In this document: positions 1 through 9,216 of the stretch, piece after piece
How positions within the stretch are numbered: position 1 is the first letter of the stretch
Layout: every line of letters begins with the position of its first letter
Assembly: GCF_023078275.1 (NCBI RefSeq)
Contig: NC_062978.1
Span: forward strand, 4,044,585 to 4,108,584
Reading direction: 5' to 3'
Length of the DNA: 64,000 bases
From: Leguminivora glycinivorella
Lineage: Eukaryota; Arthropoda; Insecta; Lepidoptera; Tortricidae
Notes under the pieces: generated by a model
Told to the model about the DNA's origin: nothing
What the model saw: the letters and a program-made list of their open reading frames with translations, nothing else
Databases searched by the model: none
Position numbers and translations under genes: made by a program

Positions 1-297
1 CGCTCCGTTAAAATTATTGCTATAATATTGCTAAAGTGACAAGTTATGATCGAACTGTGTAACGAAATATAGAACTAACTACTAAGAAAGTGACTGTTAA
101 TGTAATACATTCAAATCGACTGTGGTCTAGTTGAATTTAGTGTTGGAAAATCAGTTTACAAAGACAGTGGTATCGCAAACGGATAACGGCCCGGCCGTGC
201 ATCAAGTTCAAGGACAACCGGTTAACGTTCGACGATCTTCTGTTTTATACTTACAGTTTTACTATCTAATTCAAATTAAAAGTTATATCGTGACAAC

Positions 298-1602
298 ATG
301 AAGTGCTTAGCCTGTCCCCACGCGCTTGGTGAAGATGTGATGGTGAAATGTAGCCTGTGCAGTGGTACGTACCACTACGACTGTGTCAACATACCTTTCG
401 AAATATATAAAAAGAACTTTCGTCACGGAATTATGGACTGGCATTGTCCTTGCACCAACGTAACGAGGCGTCAAAAAGGTGAGGAAACGCCAGTACGGAA
501 ACATTACGAGTACTCGCCTAAACACAATTCTACAAATATGTCAATATGTTACGACTCGCCGAAAGAGGACAACAGTGGGGTTGATAGCTCATTGTGTCAC
601 AGCAATAACCCTATGGAGGCTAGTATTAAGAACTTTCTAAGCAATTCCTTGTCTACCATGCTTGATCAGAAATTAGGCCTAGTTCACAATGACCTGGCGG
701 CCATCCACTCCAAACTGAGCACAACAAAACAGGAGATTTTTGTAGAAATAAGGAAAGAAATTAACTTTGCTATCGAAAAAATAAATCAAGAATTCACTGC
801 CACCACTGATCGTTTAGATGACCAAATTTCGTGCTTTAAAGCTGACCTTTCATCGCTGGATGTAAAAGTTAAGGAGCTGGCGTCAGAAAATTCGCGTTTA
901 AACGCTGAACTGCTTTCTATGAAGAATAATAGCCAAAACAAAATGACAGAGACCTCTACACTACACGACATTGTTGACCAAATGAAGTTAGAGATCAACG
1001 ACAGGGATCAGGCATTACTCCTCAATGATGTAGAAATAAGCGGAGTTCCAGAGCATAAGTCAGAGTCCACTATCCATATAGTCCAAACTATTGCACTTAA
1101 AATAGGACTGAACATAGACGAGCGAGACATAGTGAGTGCCAATCGTGTCGGCCAACCTCGCACCAGCAATACTGAGGGGGGAAGATCGCACCAGAACAAT
1201 AGGACATCAAGTAGTGAGACCGCGTCAGCCAGTGCTAATCAGGACCTAATTCGCAACAGTGGCAGCGCGAGCGGGCCGCGCCCTCGGCCGCTTGTCGTGC
1301 GGTTCACTCGCCGAGCGCTCCGAGACGAATTATTAAAAAGTGCGCGTAGCCGCCGCGGGCTGGACTCCCGGGACGTTGGTCCTCCCGATCATATACCTAC
1401 TAAGCTTTACCTTAACGACCGGCTCACAAAAACGAACCGGAGTATCTTCTGGCAGGCCCGACAGGCTGCTAATGCTGCAAATTGGAAGTACGTCTGGACG
1501 AGGGATGGGCGCATCTACGCCAGGAGATCCGATAGCGGCGAATGTAAAGCTGTTCCTATTAAAACAGAGAAAGACATTGCGCGTGTTGTGTATTTTTTAT
1601 AA
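298..1602 (+). CDS. LINE ORF1 protein: PHD-like zinc finger, coiled coil, RNA-binding region
   Basis: 434 codons. ORF1 proteins of this type bind element RNA and form the retrotransposition RNP. Residues 3-52 have a PHD-like spacing: Cys3, Cys6, Cys18, Cys21, His26, Cys29, Cys50, Cys52. Residues about 115-215 are charged with heptad-like leucines and probably form a coiled coil (QKLGLVHNDLAAIHSKL to LNAELLSMKNN). Residues about 228-290 (LLLNDVEISGVPEHKSES) resemble the RRM-like core of LINE ORF1 proteins, and 330-400 (PLVVRFTRRALRDELL; KLYLNDRLTKTNRSIFWQAR) the basic C-terminal domain. The first ATG of the frame directly precedes the zinc finger, which supports this start. ORF2 follows in another frame. 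No internal stop is seen. Confidence 0.85.
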   Translation: MKCLACPHALGEDVMVKCSLCSGTYHYDCVNIPFEIYKKNFRHGIMDWHCPCTNVTRRQKGEETPVRKHYEYSPKHNSTNMSICYDSPKEDNSGVDSSLCHSNNPMEASIKNFLSNSLSTMLDQKLGLVHNDLAAIHSKLSTTKQEIFVEIRKEINFAIEKINQEFTATTDRLDDQISCFKADLSSLDVKVKELASENSRLNAELLSMKNNSQNKMTETSTLHDIVDQMKLEINDRDQALLLNDVEISGVPEHKSESTIHIVQTIALKIGLNIDERDIVSANRVGQPRTSNTEGGRSHQNNRTSSSETASASANQDLIRNSGSASGPRPRPLVVRFTRRALRDELLKSARSRRGLDSRDVGPPDHIPTKLYLNDRLTKTNRSIFWQARQAANAANWKYVWTRDGRIYARRSDSGECKAVPIKTEKDIARVVYFL

Positions 1603-1627
1603 TAGTAAGTTTTTAAAAGTGGGAAAA

Positions 1628-4600
1628 ATGCAAACAGGATTATTATACCTATCTGCTTACATACAGATTTCGAGTCCCTTAACTGTCATGAATGTAGATG
1701 TAAATTTTCTTATCAGTAAGTTTGTTACAAGAAAAATAAAAACCAGACAACTATCCTCGTCAACTTATATCAATGTTCTAAACGTTGTAATTATCATATG
1801 TATAGTTGTATTTGTTAACTATTATAATGATAAGATTCCGAAAACTAGGGCAATACAATCAAGGCTGTCATACTACGCAAATATTTTAGAACTGTTACTT
1901 ATATTTACATATGACTTAATTGTATATTATGAATTAAATATATATATTGTATATAAACTGCATGTTATTAACTACTATATACCTCTAATTAGTATCCTAC
2001 AAATATACTTACAGAAAGATCAACCTTTACACCTAACAGCATTTACATCAAATAGTGGCTTAAAACTGAAAATGTATTTATCTATTGAACGCCGGCATAT
2101 GACGATTTTAAAGCAGCTTCTCATTAATTGTATGTATTGTCAGCTGGTATTCGCCTACGTTATTGAATTCGTCATTAAAATTAAAAATTTAAAATTAGGC
2201 TTGTTGAATGCTGGATCGCTCGGGACCCGTCATGACGAGTTTTTAGTAGCCTTGAACCGTCATGCTGTAGATATCCTGGCAATTAATGAGACCTGGCTGC
2301 GCGCCGGCGAGGAGGCGCGCGCGCCGGCCCCGGCTGGCTACCGACTGCGGCACGCGCCGCGCCCGCCCGGCCAGCGCACACGCGGTGGGGGTGTAGGCTT
2401 CTACATAAGTAGGGATATTCGCTCGCGTATTATTACGACGCCTATGGCTCCCTCTGTTGAGCAAATGTGGCTGAGCATCAACCTTAATAGCACTAAAATT
2501 GCTATTGGGACCGCGTATAGGCCCCCATGGCAGGGAGTTGACGTTTTTCTGGATGCACTCTCCGAGTCGATATGCTCTCTATCGTCATATGACCATATCT
2601 TACTATTAGGCGACTTCAATATTAATATTTTACGAACACACGATGCTAGCACACTTAAGTTATCGGATTTCTTGACCACTGCGCAACTATCACAATTCGT
2701 TAGCCAGCCGACCCACTTCACTGAACATTCAGAAACTCTCATAGATCTAATCTGTTCAAATAAAAAACTAAACAATGTATCAGTGAATTACATACCCGAT
2801 CTAAGTAGTCATGCATTTTTAACTACTGAGATTAGCGTTAAGAAACACAAACCTCTTCCAAAATGGGTTGTATACAGACCGCTTAAAGATATCGATGAGC
2901 AGAGGTTCAACGCTGACCTTGAATCCATTAACTGGGAACGTTTGGAATGTGACAACGTCAATGACACTCTTTATTATTTTAATACGTTTGTTTTACAACT
3001 TTTTGACGTTCACGCGCCATTTAAAAAAACCCTTATTAAAAAACAATCTCACCCGTGGATCACTTATACGGTAAAGGAGATGATGCGACTCCGAGATGAA
3101 GCTTATGCAAGATATCGCGATTCAGGCCTGGACACACACAAACAGTATTACAAGGAATTAAAAAGTATAGTTAGCACTGCCCTCTTTAATGAAAAGTCAG
3201 CCTATTTTAAGTACCATATTATTAGTAATCAAAAAAATCCCCGACTTCTCTGGCAAAATATTAAAAACAATATCGCTGACTTTAAAAAAAGCAATGATTT
3301 ACCAACAAACTTCAATAACCCAGATCAAATTAATAATCACTTCCTTAACCTTCCTGGTGGTAGAGGCATCACCATTTCCAGTCTAACATATTATGAGTTC
3401 CATAGATTTGGCTCCAATAGTTTCAGGCTAAAACCAGTCGACGAAAGCGCGGTTCTCAAGGTTATTCGATCTTTTACAAGCAACGCTGTAGGTACTGACG
3501 GCATCACACGAGATATGATCGATCTAACGTTACCGAGGACATTACAGATTATCACTAAAATGATTAACCAATCTATCATTACCGGTACCTTCCCAGAAAA
3601 CTGGAAATCGGCCATAGTTAGGCCAATACCTAAAACCTCGGAGCCTACTGATTTAAAGGACCTCAGACCAATTAGTGTTCTCTGCTCATTGTCTAAAGTA
3701 TTGGAAAAGATAGTCTGCCTCCAGCTGACTGCTTTCTTAGAAACTAACAATATATTGCCGTACAAGCAGTCTGGGTTTCGAAAAGCGCGTAGCACCGCCA
3801 CGGCTCTTCTTGATGTAATAGATGATGTACTTACAGCACAAGACAAAGGAGAGGCATCCATCTTAGTGCTACTGGATTTCTCTCGTGCCTTCGACACCAT
3901 AAACATCTCATTGCTCTTGTCCAAGCTTGCGTACTATGGTTTTGATGAGGGAACAATAAAATGGTTTGATAGTTACCTCTCTGGCCGCTCCCAAAGAGTA
4001 GGGCTACGTAATTCATTCGGATTAACAGATTTTTCTCAAAACACCTTTGTAAATTGTGGAGTCCCTCAGGGATCGATTTTAGGACCCATATTGTTTATTT
4101 TGTACGTGGCGGACATTTCGAGTTGCATACGTAATTGTAACTTTCACATGTACGCAGACGATCTGCAAATCTACAAAACATTCCTTCCCCGAGAGACTCC
4201 AGCTGCCGTTGAGTTGCTGAATAGGGATCTTGCTCGTATTGTCGACTGGTCTGGACAATGTAATCTAGTTCTCAACCCCAAAAAGTCTCAATTTCTAGTG
4301 CTCGGTACCAAATGTCAGGTTGAAAAAGTCGCCAGTTTGAACCCTGGAGTACTACTCGGTAAGGACCCTCTTGAACGAGTCCCCTTGGCACGTAACCTTG
4401 GATTGCTTGTGGACGAACAGCTTCGTTTTGAAAAGCATGTTCTTGAAGCAGCTAAAAGTTGCTTTTATAGACTACGAGTCCTGTACCAGGTGCGTGACCA
4501 TCTTAGCGTAGACCTCAGAATAAAATTATGTGACACACTAGTACTGTCCAGGCTTAATTATGTCGATACAGTAGTTAACGGTTGTTTGCTGGCTCGGTCT

Positions 4601-5017
4601 AAAGCTCTTCTTCAACGCATCCAAAACGCCTGTGCCCGTTTTTGCTTTCCCATACCGCCACGAACTCATGTGACTCCCTATCTTAACAGCGGTAAAATGT
4701 TAAAAATGGATGCACGACGTTCTTTGCATTTTGCGTGTCTGCTTTTCGGTGTGATCCATCATCAACAACCCCCGTATTTGTTTGATAAATTAAAGTTTTC
4801 CTCGCGTCCCACTAGAGAGGCCACTCGACTAATCTGTCCAAGACACGGTGTCGCAGCAGCATTTCGTGGCAGTTTTCGTTACTCTGCCACGAAGTGCTGG
4901 AACAACATACCCCCTCCTATACGTAACTCCACTTCGCTATATTCATTTAAATGCAAATTTAAAAAATATCTTTTTAATCTGCAGATGCCGTGTCCGTTAC
5001 GTAATGTGGATTACTGA
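1628..5017 (+). CDS. LINE ORF2: APE-type endonuclease and reverse transcriptase
   Basis: The frame is open from 1340, but its first part only overlaps ORF1, so I take the first ATG after the ORF1 stop (1628; 1129 aa). The true start could lie closer to the endonuclease because residues 1-185 are low-complexity, AT-coded and match no domain I know. The APE-like endonuclease starts near residue 190 (LGLLNAGSL) and shows INETWL (Glu221), GTAYRPPW, LLGDFNIN (Asp329) and a terminal SSH at 393-395, where many relatives have SDH. The reverse transcriptase has DGITRDMID, LDFSRAFDTI (from 749) and YADDLQIY (from 842). It nicks target DNA and primes reverse transcription there. The frame is intact to the C-terminal WNNIPPPIRNSTS region. 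Confidence 0.88.
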   Translation: MQTGLLYLSAYIQISSPLTVMNVDVNFLISKFVTRKIKTRQLSSSTYINVLNVVIIICIVVFVNYYNDKIPKTRAIQSRLSYYANILELLLIFTYDLIVYYELNIYIVYKLHVINYYIPLISILQIYLQKDQPLHLTAFTSNSGLKLKMYLSIERRHMTILKQLLINCMYCQLVFAYVIEFVIKIKNLKLGLLNAGSLGTRHDEFLVALNRHAVDILAINETWLRAGEEARAPAPAGYRLRHAPRPPGQRTRGGGVGFYISRDIRSRIITTPMAPSVEQMWLSINLNSTKIAIGTAYRPPWQGVDVFLDALSESICSLSSYDHILLLGDFNINILRTHDASTLKLSDFLTTAQLSQFVSQPTHFTEHSETLIDLICSNKKLNNVSVNYIPDLSSHAFLTTEISVKKHKPLPKWVVYRPLKDIDEQRFNADLESINWERLECDNVNDTLYYFNTFVLQLFDVHAPFKKTLIKKQSHPWITYTVKEMMRLRDEAYARYRDSGLDTHKQYYKELKSIVSTALFNEKSAYFKYHIISNQKNPRLLWQNIKNNIADFKKSNDLPTNFNNPDQINNHFLNLPGGRGITISSLTYYEFHRFGSNSFRLKPVDESAVLKVIRSFTSNAVGTDGITRDMIDLTLPRTLQIITKMINQSIITGTFPENWKSAIVRPIPKTSEPTDLKDLRPISVLCSLSKVLEKIVCLQLTAFLETNNILPYKQSGFRKARSTATALLDVIDDVLTAQDKGEASILVLLDFSRAFDTINISLLLSKLAYYGFDEGTIKWFDSYLSGRSQRVGLRNSFGLTDFSQNTFVNCGVPQGSILGPILFILYVADISSCIRNCNFHMYADDLQIYKTFLPRETPAAVELLNRDLARIVDWSGQCNLVLNPKKSQFLVLGTKCQVEKVASLNPGVLLGKDPLERVPLARNLGLLVDEQLRFEKHVLEAAKSCFYRLRVLYQVRDHLSVDLRIKLCDTLVLSRLNYVDTVVNGCLLARSKALLQRIQNACARFCFPIPPRTHVTPYLNSGKMLKMDARRSLHFACLLFGVIHHQQPPYLFDKLKFSSRPTREATRLICPRHGVAAAFRGSFRYSATKCWNNIPPPIRNSTSLYSFKCKFKKYLFNLQMPCPLRNVDY

Positions 5018-5602
5018 AATCTTGTTGGGATATTAATATGACTTACTACACTTATATTTATTTATTTATTTATTTATTGTACTCGTATAGCCTGTTTCTT
5101 TCTTATCTATATTCCTATCTGTATTAAATAAATGATTTTAGCTATATTGGATGTGCAAAACTATTATTTATTTATTCTATTAATATATAAACATAAGTAT
5201 ACATAGGTACTCACTATCGGAATCTTTTAACTAATTTGCTATTTGTATATGTCTGAATGATTGTGTATGCATATTTTCAACTGTGTCTGTATAGATCTGT
5301 TTTCTTGAGCAATGTTATATGCTTGTCATTACCTTAGGTAATAGTTCATAAAGCTACCCCTCAGCCCGGGGCGCGACGGAAGACCAGCGCTGTGGTACTT
5401 ATACCAGAGCATATGCTGAGTGGCGTCCCTTTGTAGCGACTACACCAGCGCCAGCACCAATGTTTTTAACTTCAATACTCCTCTTTTTGTTGTGTAACTG
5501 ATGCATCTTCTCTTTTGTTGTTATTTAGTATATAGTTTTAAGTGTTTAGAAAGTAAGTAATTTGGTTTTAAGGCGCTGTATGTAGGTTTTTACAATAAAT
5601 GA

Positions 5603-5603
<1 letters not shown>

Positions 5604-5634
<31 letters not shown>
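5604..5634 (+). repeat. ATT-repeat tail of the LINE
   Basis: About ten ATT units close the element after an AATAAATG motif. CR1-, L2- and RTE-like LINEs commonly end in short microsatellites rather than poly(A). The preceding 3' UTR (5018-5603) contains a TTTA-repeat run near 5060. Confidence 0.8.
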
Positions 5635-5635
<1 letters not shown>

Positions 5636-5850
5636 CATTGTTAATTTGAGTATTAGGCAGAAACGAAGGCAGAATTTCATTAATTCAGGGCTTTTCCGTA
5701 TCCTTATATCTTATAACAAGAAAGGTAATGAAACTAATAAATGAAAATTGCACAGACTGCGTTTAACTTCTCAAAATTTTATCAAAGTAGTGAACAGCTT
5801 CATAAACGTCATATTTTTAAAGAAACGTGCGAAGTTATGTTGGTCTTTTT

Positions 5851-5903
5851 TTAACCCCCGATGCAAAAACGACGGGGTGTAATAAGTTTGACGTGTCTGT
5901 CTT

Positions 5904-5936
<33 letters not shown>

Positions 5937-6210
5937 GGCATCGTAGCTCCCGAACGGATGAACCGATATCGATTTAGTTTTTTTTGTTTGAAAGCTGAGT
6001 TACGCCGGGTCGCGCGACCGTCGCCGTCGCGTCTCATACTTCCATATCGATAAGGTTTGATTTCGTATGCGTCGCATCGCCGTCGCGCGACCATCGCGCG
6101 ACCGTCGTCCACGCAAACCACGGCGTTAGTCGGGAGTGTTCTTAGCCATGTTTCATAAAAATCGTCCACTATGTCGCGATCGGGGGTTGTTTCAAAATTT
6201 TAATGTTGTG
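5851..6210 (+). repeat. GTCT-tract interspersed repeat, copy 1
   Basis: Begins TTAACCCCCGATGCAAAAAC, has a (GTCT)n tract, a conserved middle (CTCCCGAACGGATGAACCG) and ends near GGGGGTTG/TTCAAAATTTTAAT. Seven copies occur in this window in both orientations. It resembles the microsatellite-associated elements reported from Lepidoptera. It is split by a MITE at 6003-6125. Confidence 0.85.
6003..6125. mobile_element. PIF/Harbinger-like MITE with TTA duplication
   Basis: A GC-rich 123-bp insert interrupts the GTCT repeat exactly at TTA: 6000-6002 and 6126-6128 are both TTA, and other copies of the host repeat read straight through this site with one TTA. Ends are CGCCG and CGGCG. It shares an internal TCTCATACTTCCATATCGAT block with 34668-34757. 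A TTA/TWA duplication is typical of PIF/Harbinger; the family call is inference. Confidence 0.7.
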
Positions 6211-6273
6211 GTTAGGTTATTTTGGTTATTTCAATATCATACTTACCTAACTTACCTGTCAGTGTTACTAATA

Positions 6274-6507
6274 CCACACCTCGGACACTGGCGATAAAAT
6301 ATAGGAAAGAGGCGCGTTCCTAGCACACAGTCTAAGCTCGTGTAGGTAAACGCGTACTATGCTTGTATGAGTGAAATATGACAGGTCGACTGTTCGCGTT
6401 TTTGACAGGCGGTAACTGTTAGGTAACCGAGAGGGGGTGGGCGGCACTTTCAGCGGGGAGCGGGAGTGGCCATACTGTACGATAGTACTCTTTATTATAC
6501 TGTGGTA
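6274..6507 (+). repeat. Interspersed repeat family B, copy 1
   Basis: Starts CACACCTCGGACACTGGCGA and contains GACAGGTCGACTGTTCGCGT and a GAGAGGGGGTGGGCGG block. Near-identical copies lie at 22212 and 35800. I do not recognise a protein or a named superfamily. Confidence 0.8.
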
Positions 6508-6910
6508 ATACTATAGTGGCACGTGATATTAAAGACAAAGGTAATTTAGGCAGGTAAATTACATCTGATTATTCATGTGTCTGTACCAGTATGTAGTATG
6601 TATAATTATATCATGCCAATCTGTTATACGAATTCATATTGTGCCAATTAATGATAGCCATACAATTATATAGAGCTCGTGTAAGCTACTACTCTCGATA
6701 TCACACATAACGAAGTTTTATTTTTTATTTTTATTTTTTATTTTCTTTATTGGGGAAAAAAAACAGACATAGGAAGGTCATACAGATAAGAAGATATTGA
6801 AATACACAATAATAGGTACAACCTACATCCTGAGACAATTCCCACTAAGAAGTTAAAACCTGTCATCATAAAAATCATATTTATGTTAGTCATAATCATA
6901 TTATATATTT
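6508..6910. other. A/T-rich spacer with a T-rich LINE-like tail on the minus strand
   Basis: From 6712 a long T-rich run leads into TTTATTGGGGAAAAAAAACA, which on the minus strand looks like a LINE 3' UTR with a poly(A) tail. No ORF or conserved domain is visible. Confidence 0.35.
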
Positions 6911-7050
6911 GCGAGTGTGTTTAGTAAAACGTCCCACTTTGTCGGTTACCATTAAGGGAAGATTTACTTATATCTTTATATGAATAAACTGACAAAGCGG
7001 CTTTATAGCAATCGACAAAGTGGGACGTTTTCCCGTGCACACTCACATTT
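6911..7050. mobile_element. Foldback MITE, AAAACGTCCCACTTTGTCG arms
   Basis: The left arm at about 6930-6948 (AAAACGTCCCACTTTGTCG) is perfectly complementary to the right arm near 7013-7031; weaker pairing extends outward through GAGTGTG/CACACTC. No coding capacity. Confidence 0.75.
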
Positions 7051-7077
7051 ATTAAAATCAAAAAGCTAATCAACTAA

Positions 7078-7122
7078 TCACGGTCTATATAAGTCTAAAC
7101 TAAACGTGAATCATTCAAAAAT
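7078..7122 (-). mobile_element. Short Penelope-like element tail remnant
   Basis: AATCACGGTCTATAT, AAGTCTA and CGTGAATCATTCAAAA match, on the minus strand, the end of the Penelope-like elements at 13771 and 29035, with a short internal deletion. Confidence 0.55.
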
Positions 7123-7181
7123 CTTATTTCATATTTATATATCATACGTACAGTCAAGTGTAAAAATGTTGTTGTAGGTAC

Positions 7182-7314
7182 AGTCACCGGCATAAATAAG
7201 TGATGATTTATGTACCTTGTCGCTTTAAATCGTTTGACAATTTCGTATGACGTTTCAAACAAGACGTTAATGTGACAAGGTATAGAATTAATCACATATT
7301 TATGCCGGTGACTG
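7182..7314. mobile_element. Foldback MITE, TACAGTCACCGGCATAAATA ends
   Basis: The ends are inverted copies (TACAGTCACCGGCATAAATA and TATTTATGCCGGTGACTGTA). A related element with ACAGTCACC-type ends lies at 32064-32195. Confidence 0.8.
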
Positions 7315-7408
7315 TACTAATGTTCCTCAAAAAATATAGCCCATCGCTCTTATGTCGGCGACTTAAGACATATTTTTGAGCAACTTTTTTAGGTACACGC
7401 TATATTTT

Positions 7409-7610
7409 TAACCCCCGACGCAAAAACCACGGGGTGTTATAAATTTGACGTGTCTGTCTGTCTGTGTCTGTCTGTGGCATCGTAGCTCTCGAACGAATGA
7501 ACCGAATTAGAGTTTTTTTTTTTTGAAAGCTGAATTAGTGGGGAGTGTTATAGTCACGTTTAAATAGTGGAAATCAGTCACTATGTCAGGTTTTTTTTTT
7601 CAAAAAGTTT
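7409..7610 (+). repeat. GTCT-tract repeat, copy 2 (degenerate)
   Basis: Starts TTTAACCCCCGACGCAAAAA and keeps the TGGCATCGTAGCTCTCGAAC block, but the 3' part is decayed. It faces copy 3 head-to-head, with about 65 bases between. Confidence 0.8.
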
Positions 7611-7673
7611 ACACTAGACTGTACGTGCACCCGTGCACCGGCATAAAAAAATTGAACTGTTTATTTATTTAAT

Positions 7674-7937
7674 GACCTAACCACAAAATTAAAATTAAAA
7701 AAAAAAAAAACTCCCGACCCGACATAGTGGACCGATTTTTATGAACCATGGCTAAGAACACTCCCGAGTAACTCAGCTTTCAAACAAAAAAAAACTAAAT
7801 CGAAAACTGTTCATCCGTTCGGGAGCTACGATAACACAGACAGACACACACACAGACAGAGAGACAGACGGTCAGACATACAAACAGACAGACACGTCAA
7901 ACGTATAACACCCCGTCGTTTTTGCGTCGGGGTTAAT
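7674..7937 (-). repeat. GTCT-tract repeat, copy 3
   Basis: Reverse-strand copy with all landmarks: GACATAGTGGACCGATTTTT, ATCCGTTCGGGAGCTACGAT, an AGAC tract and ACCCCGTCGTTTTTGCGTCG near the end. Confidence 0.85.
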
Positions 7938-8274
7938 AATCTAAAATGTATTTTTAGTTACTCTATATTTATTTTAATATTTTATACATTTATGACTTGA
8001 GGCTTAACAAGGCTGTTTTAGTTTTATATTTAATCATATGTGGTTTTTAGCCTCTATATTATTATATTATTAATAACAGTTAGGAAAACTATTCAGGATG
8101 GCACAAAACGTATTAATATGTGATATAACATACATTCATGTCCGTGTGAGTATCTGTATCAAACGTGCCGCTCAACAGTTGTCCGCCAGCCGGCGCGAGC
8201 CGCAAAAAGCTCGCAAAACTGCTGACTACTGACACTTCTCTCAATACATCACTATTTCTGGACTTGGGCTATTA
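7938..8274. other. Unassigned A/T-rich spacer
   Basis: I see no ORF, paired arms or known repeat here. A GC-richer patch (CAGCCGGCGCGAGCCGC) lies near 8190. Confidence 0.3.
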
Positions 8275-8497
8275 TTAACCCCCGACGCAAAAACGACGGG
8301 GTGTTATAAGTTTGACGTGTCTGTCTGTCTGTGTGTGTGTCTGTCTGTGGCATCGTAGCTCCCGAACGGATGAACCGAGATAGATTTATTTTTTTTGTCT
8401 GAAAGCTAAATTAATCGGGAGTGTTCTTAGGCATGTTTCATGAAAATCGGTCTACTATGTCGCGGTCGGGGGTTTTTTCAAAATTTTAATTTTGTGC
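8275..8497 (+). repeat. GTCT-tract repeat, copy 4
   Basis: Short full copy: CCCCCGACGCAAAAACGACG start, GTCT/GTGT tract, CTCCCGAACGGATGAACCGA, and a GGTCGGGGGTTTTTTC end. Confidence 0.85.
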
Positions 8498-8699
8498 TTA
8501 TTAGCCTTTATTTGGTTTGGTCGACTCTAATGTTCGCTATTTAGGACTGAAGGTAGGGCGCACAAGTCACAATATATAATGATTTCGTAGGACGTCAAAG
8601 TCAATAATACTCTAAGAAGAAATTAAATAAATTATTTTCGTAGAAAATATTTTAACTTGTATTTTTTCGTCAAAGTCAAGTTTCTTTTTTTAGTAATTC

Positions 8700-8845
8700 A
8701 GCTCATTACCCTTCGGGTTGGAAGGTCTGATGGCAGTAGCTTTTGTAAAATTATAAATCTTGGGATTAGTAGTCAAGGCAGACCCCGTGCCCCCATGAGC
8801 CGTGGCAGATGCCGGGAAAACGCAAGGGGGATGATGGTATGCCTG
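8700..8845 (+). mobile_element. 5'-truncated SINE tail
   Basis: Matches the 3' half of the SINE at 30414-30747: TTCGGGTTGGAAGGTC, CTTGGGATTAGTAGTCAAGG, CCCATGAGCC and a GGGGGATGATG end. The tRNA-like head is missing. Confidence 0.75.
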
Positions 8846-9216
8846 ATAAAAAAAATAGGTGCCGGAGACTAGTTTGCCTAATAGACTAGTTTAATTTTGA
8901 TTTTGATAAGGGTATAAATCGGTATAATCAATCGTATGCAGATACAATTTTTGACTTTTATTAACATTGGAATCAAATTAAAGTACATTTCGGACACAAA
9001 TCATTTGTTATTTTTTTTAATGTAGGTATATTTTTCTACTGTTTTTTTTTAATAAAACTGAATCAAGAATTGTTCAAACAGTTGTTATTATATCGATGAA
9101 AAAAGATACAAATCAAAACAACGAAATAGGCATTGGAATGGAAAACAAACACTTGAATGTAAACAAGGTGCGCGCGCGTGCCACGAGGCCGGCGACGAGC
9201 GGAGAGCGAAGCGTAA

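Larger units (their letters stand above)
1..5636 (+). mobile_element. Nearly complete two-ORF non-LTR retrotransposon (CR1/Jockey-type LINE)
   Basis: The stretch has the order of an autonomous LINE: leader (1-297), ORF1 with a PHD-like zinc finger, AT-rich spacer, ORF2 with endonuclease and reverse transcriptase, then a 3' UTR of about 600 bases ending in an ATT-repeat tail. The 5' end may lie outside the window, so no target duplication can be tested. Both ORFs are open throughout, so the copy is recent. The C-terminal end of ORF2 (SATKCWNNIPPPIR, then a basic KKYLF tail) is the kind seen in CR1/Jockey-superfamily elements. The exact clade (CR1, Daphne, Jockey) is an inference. Confidence 0.88.

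Noticed and set aside
1340..1627. ORF2 start at 1340, overlapping ORF1
   Set aside because: The overlap region is read by ORF1 with clear domain content; the ORF2-frame translation there shows no motif.
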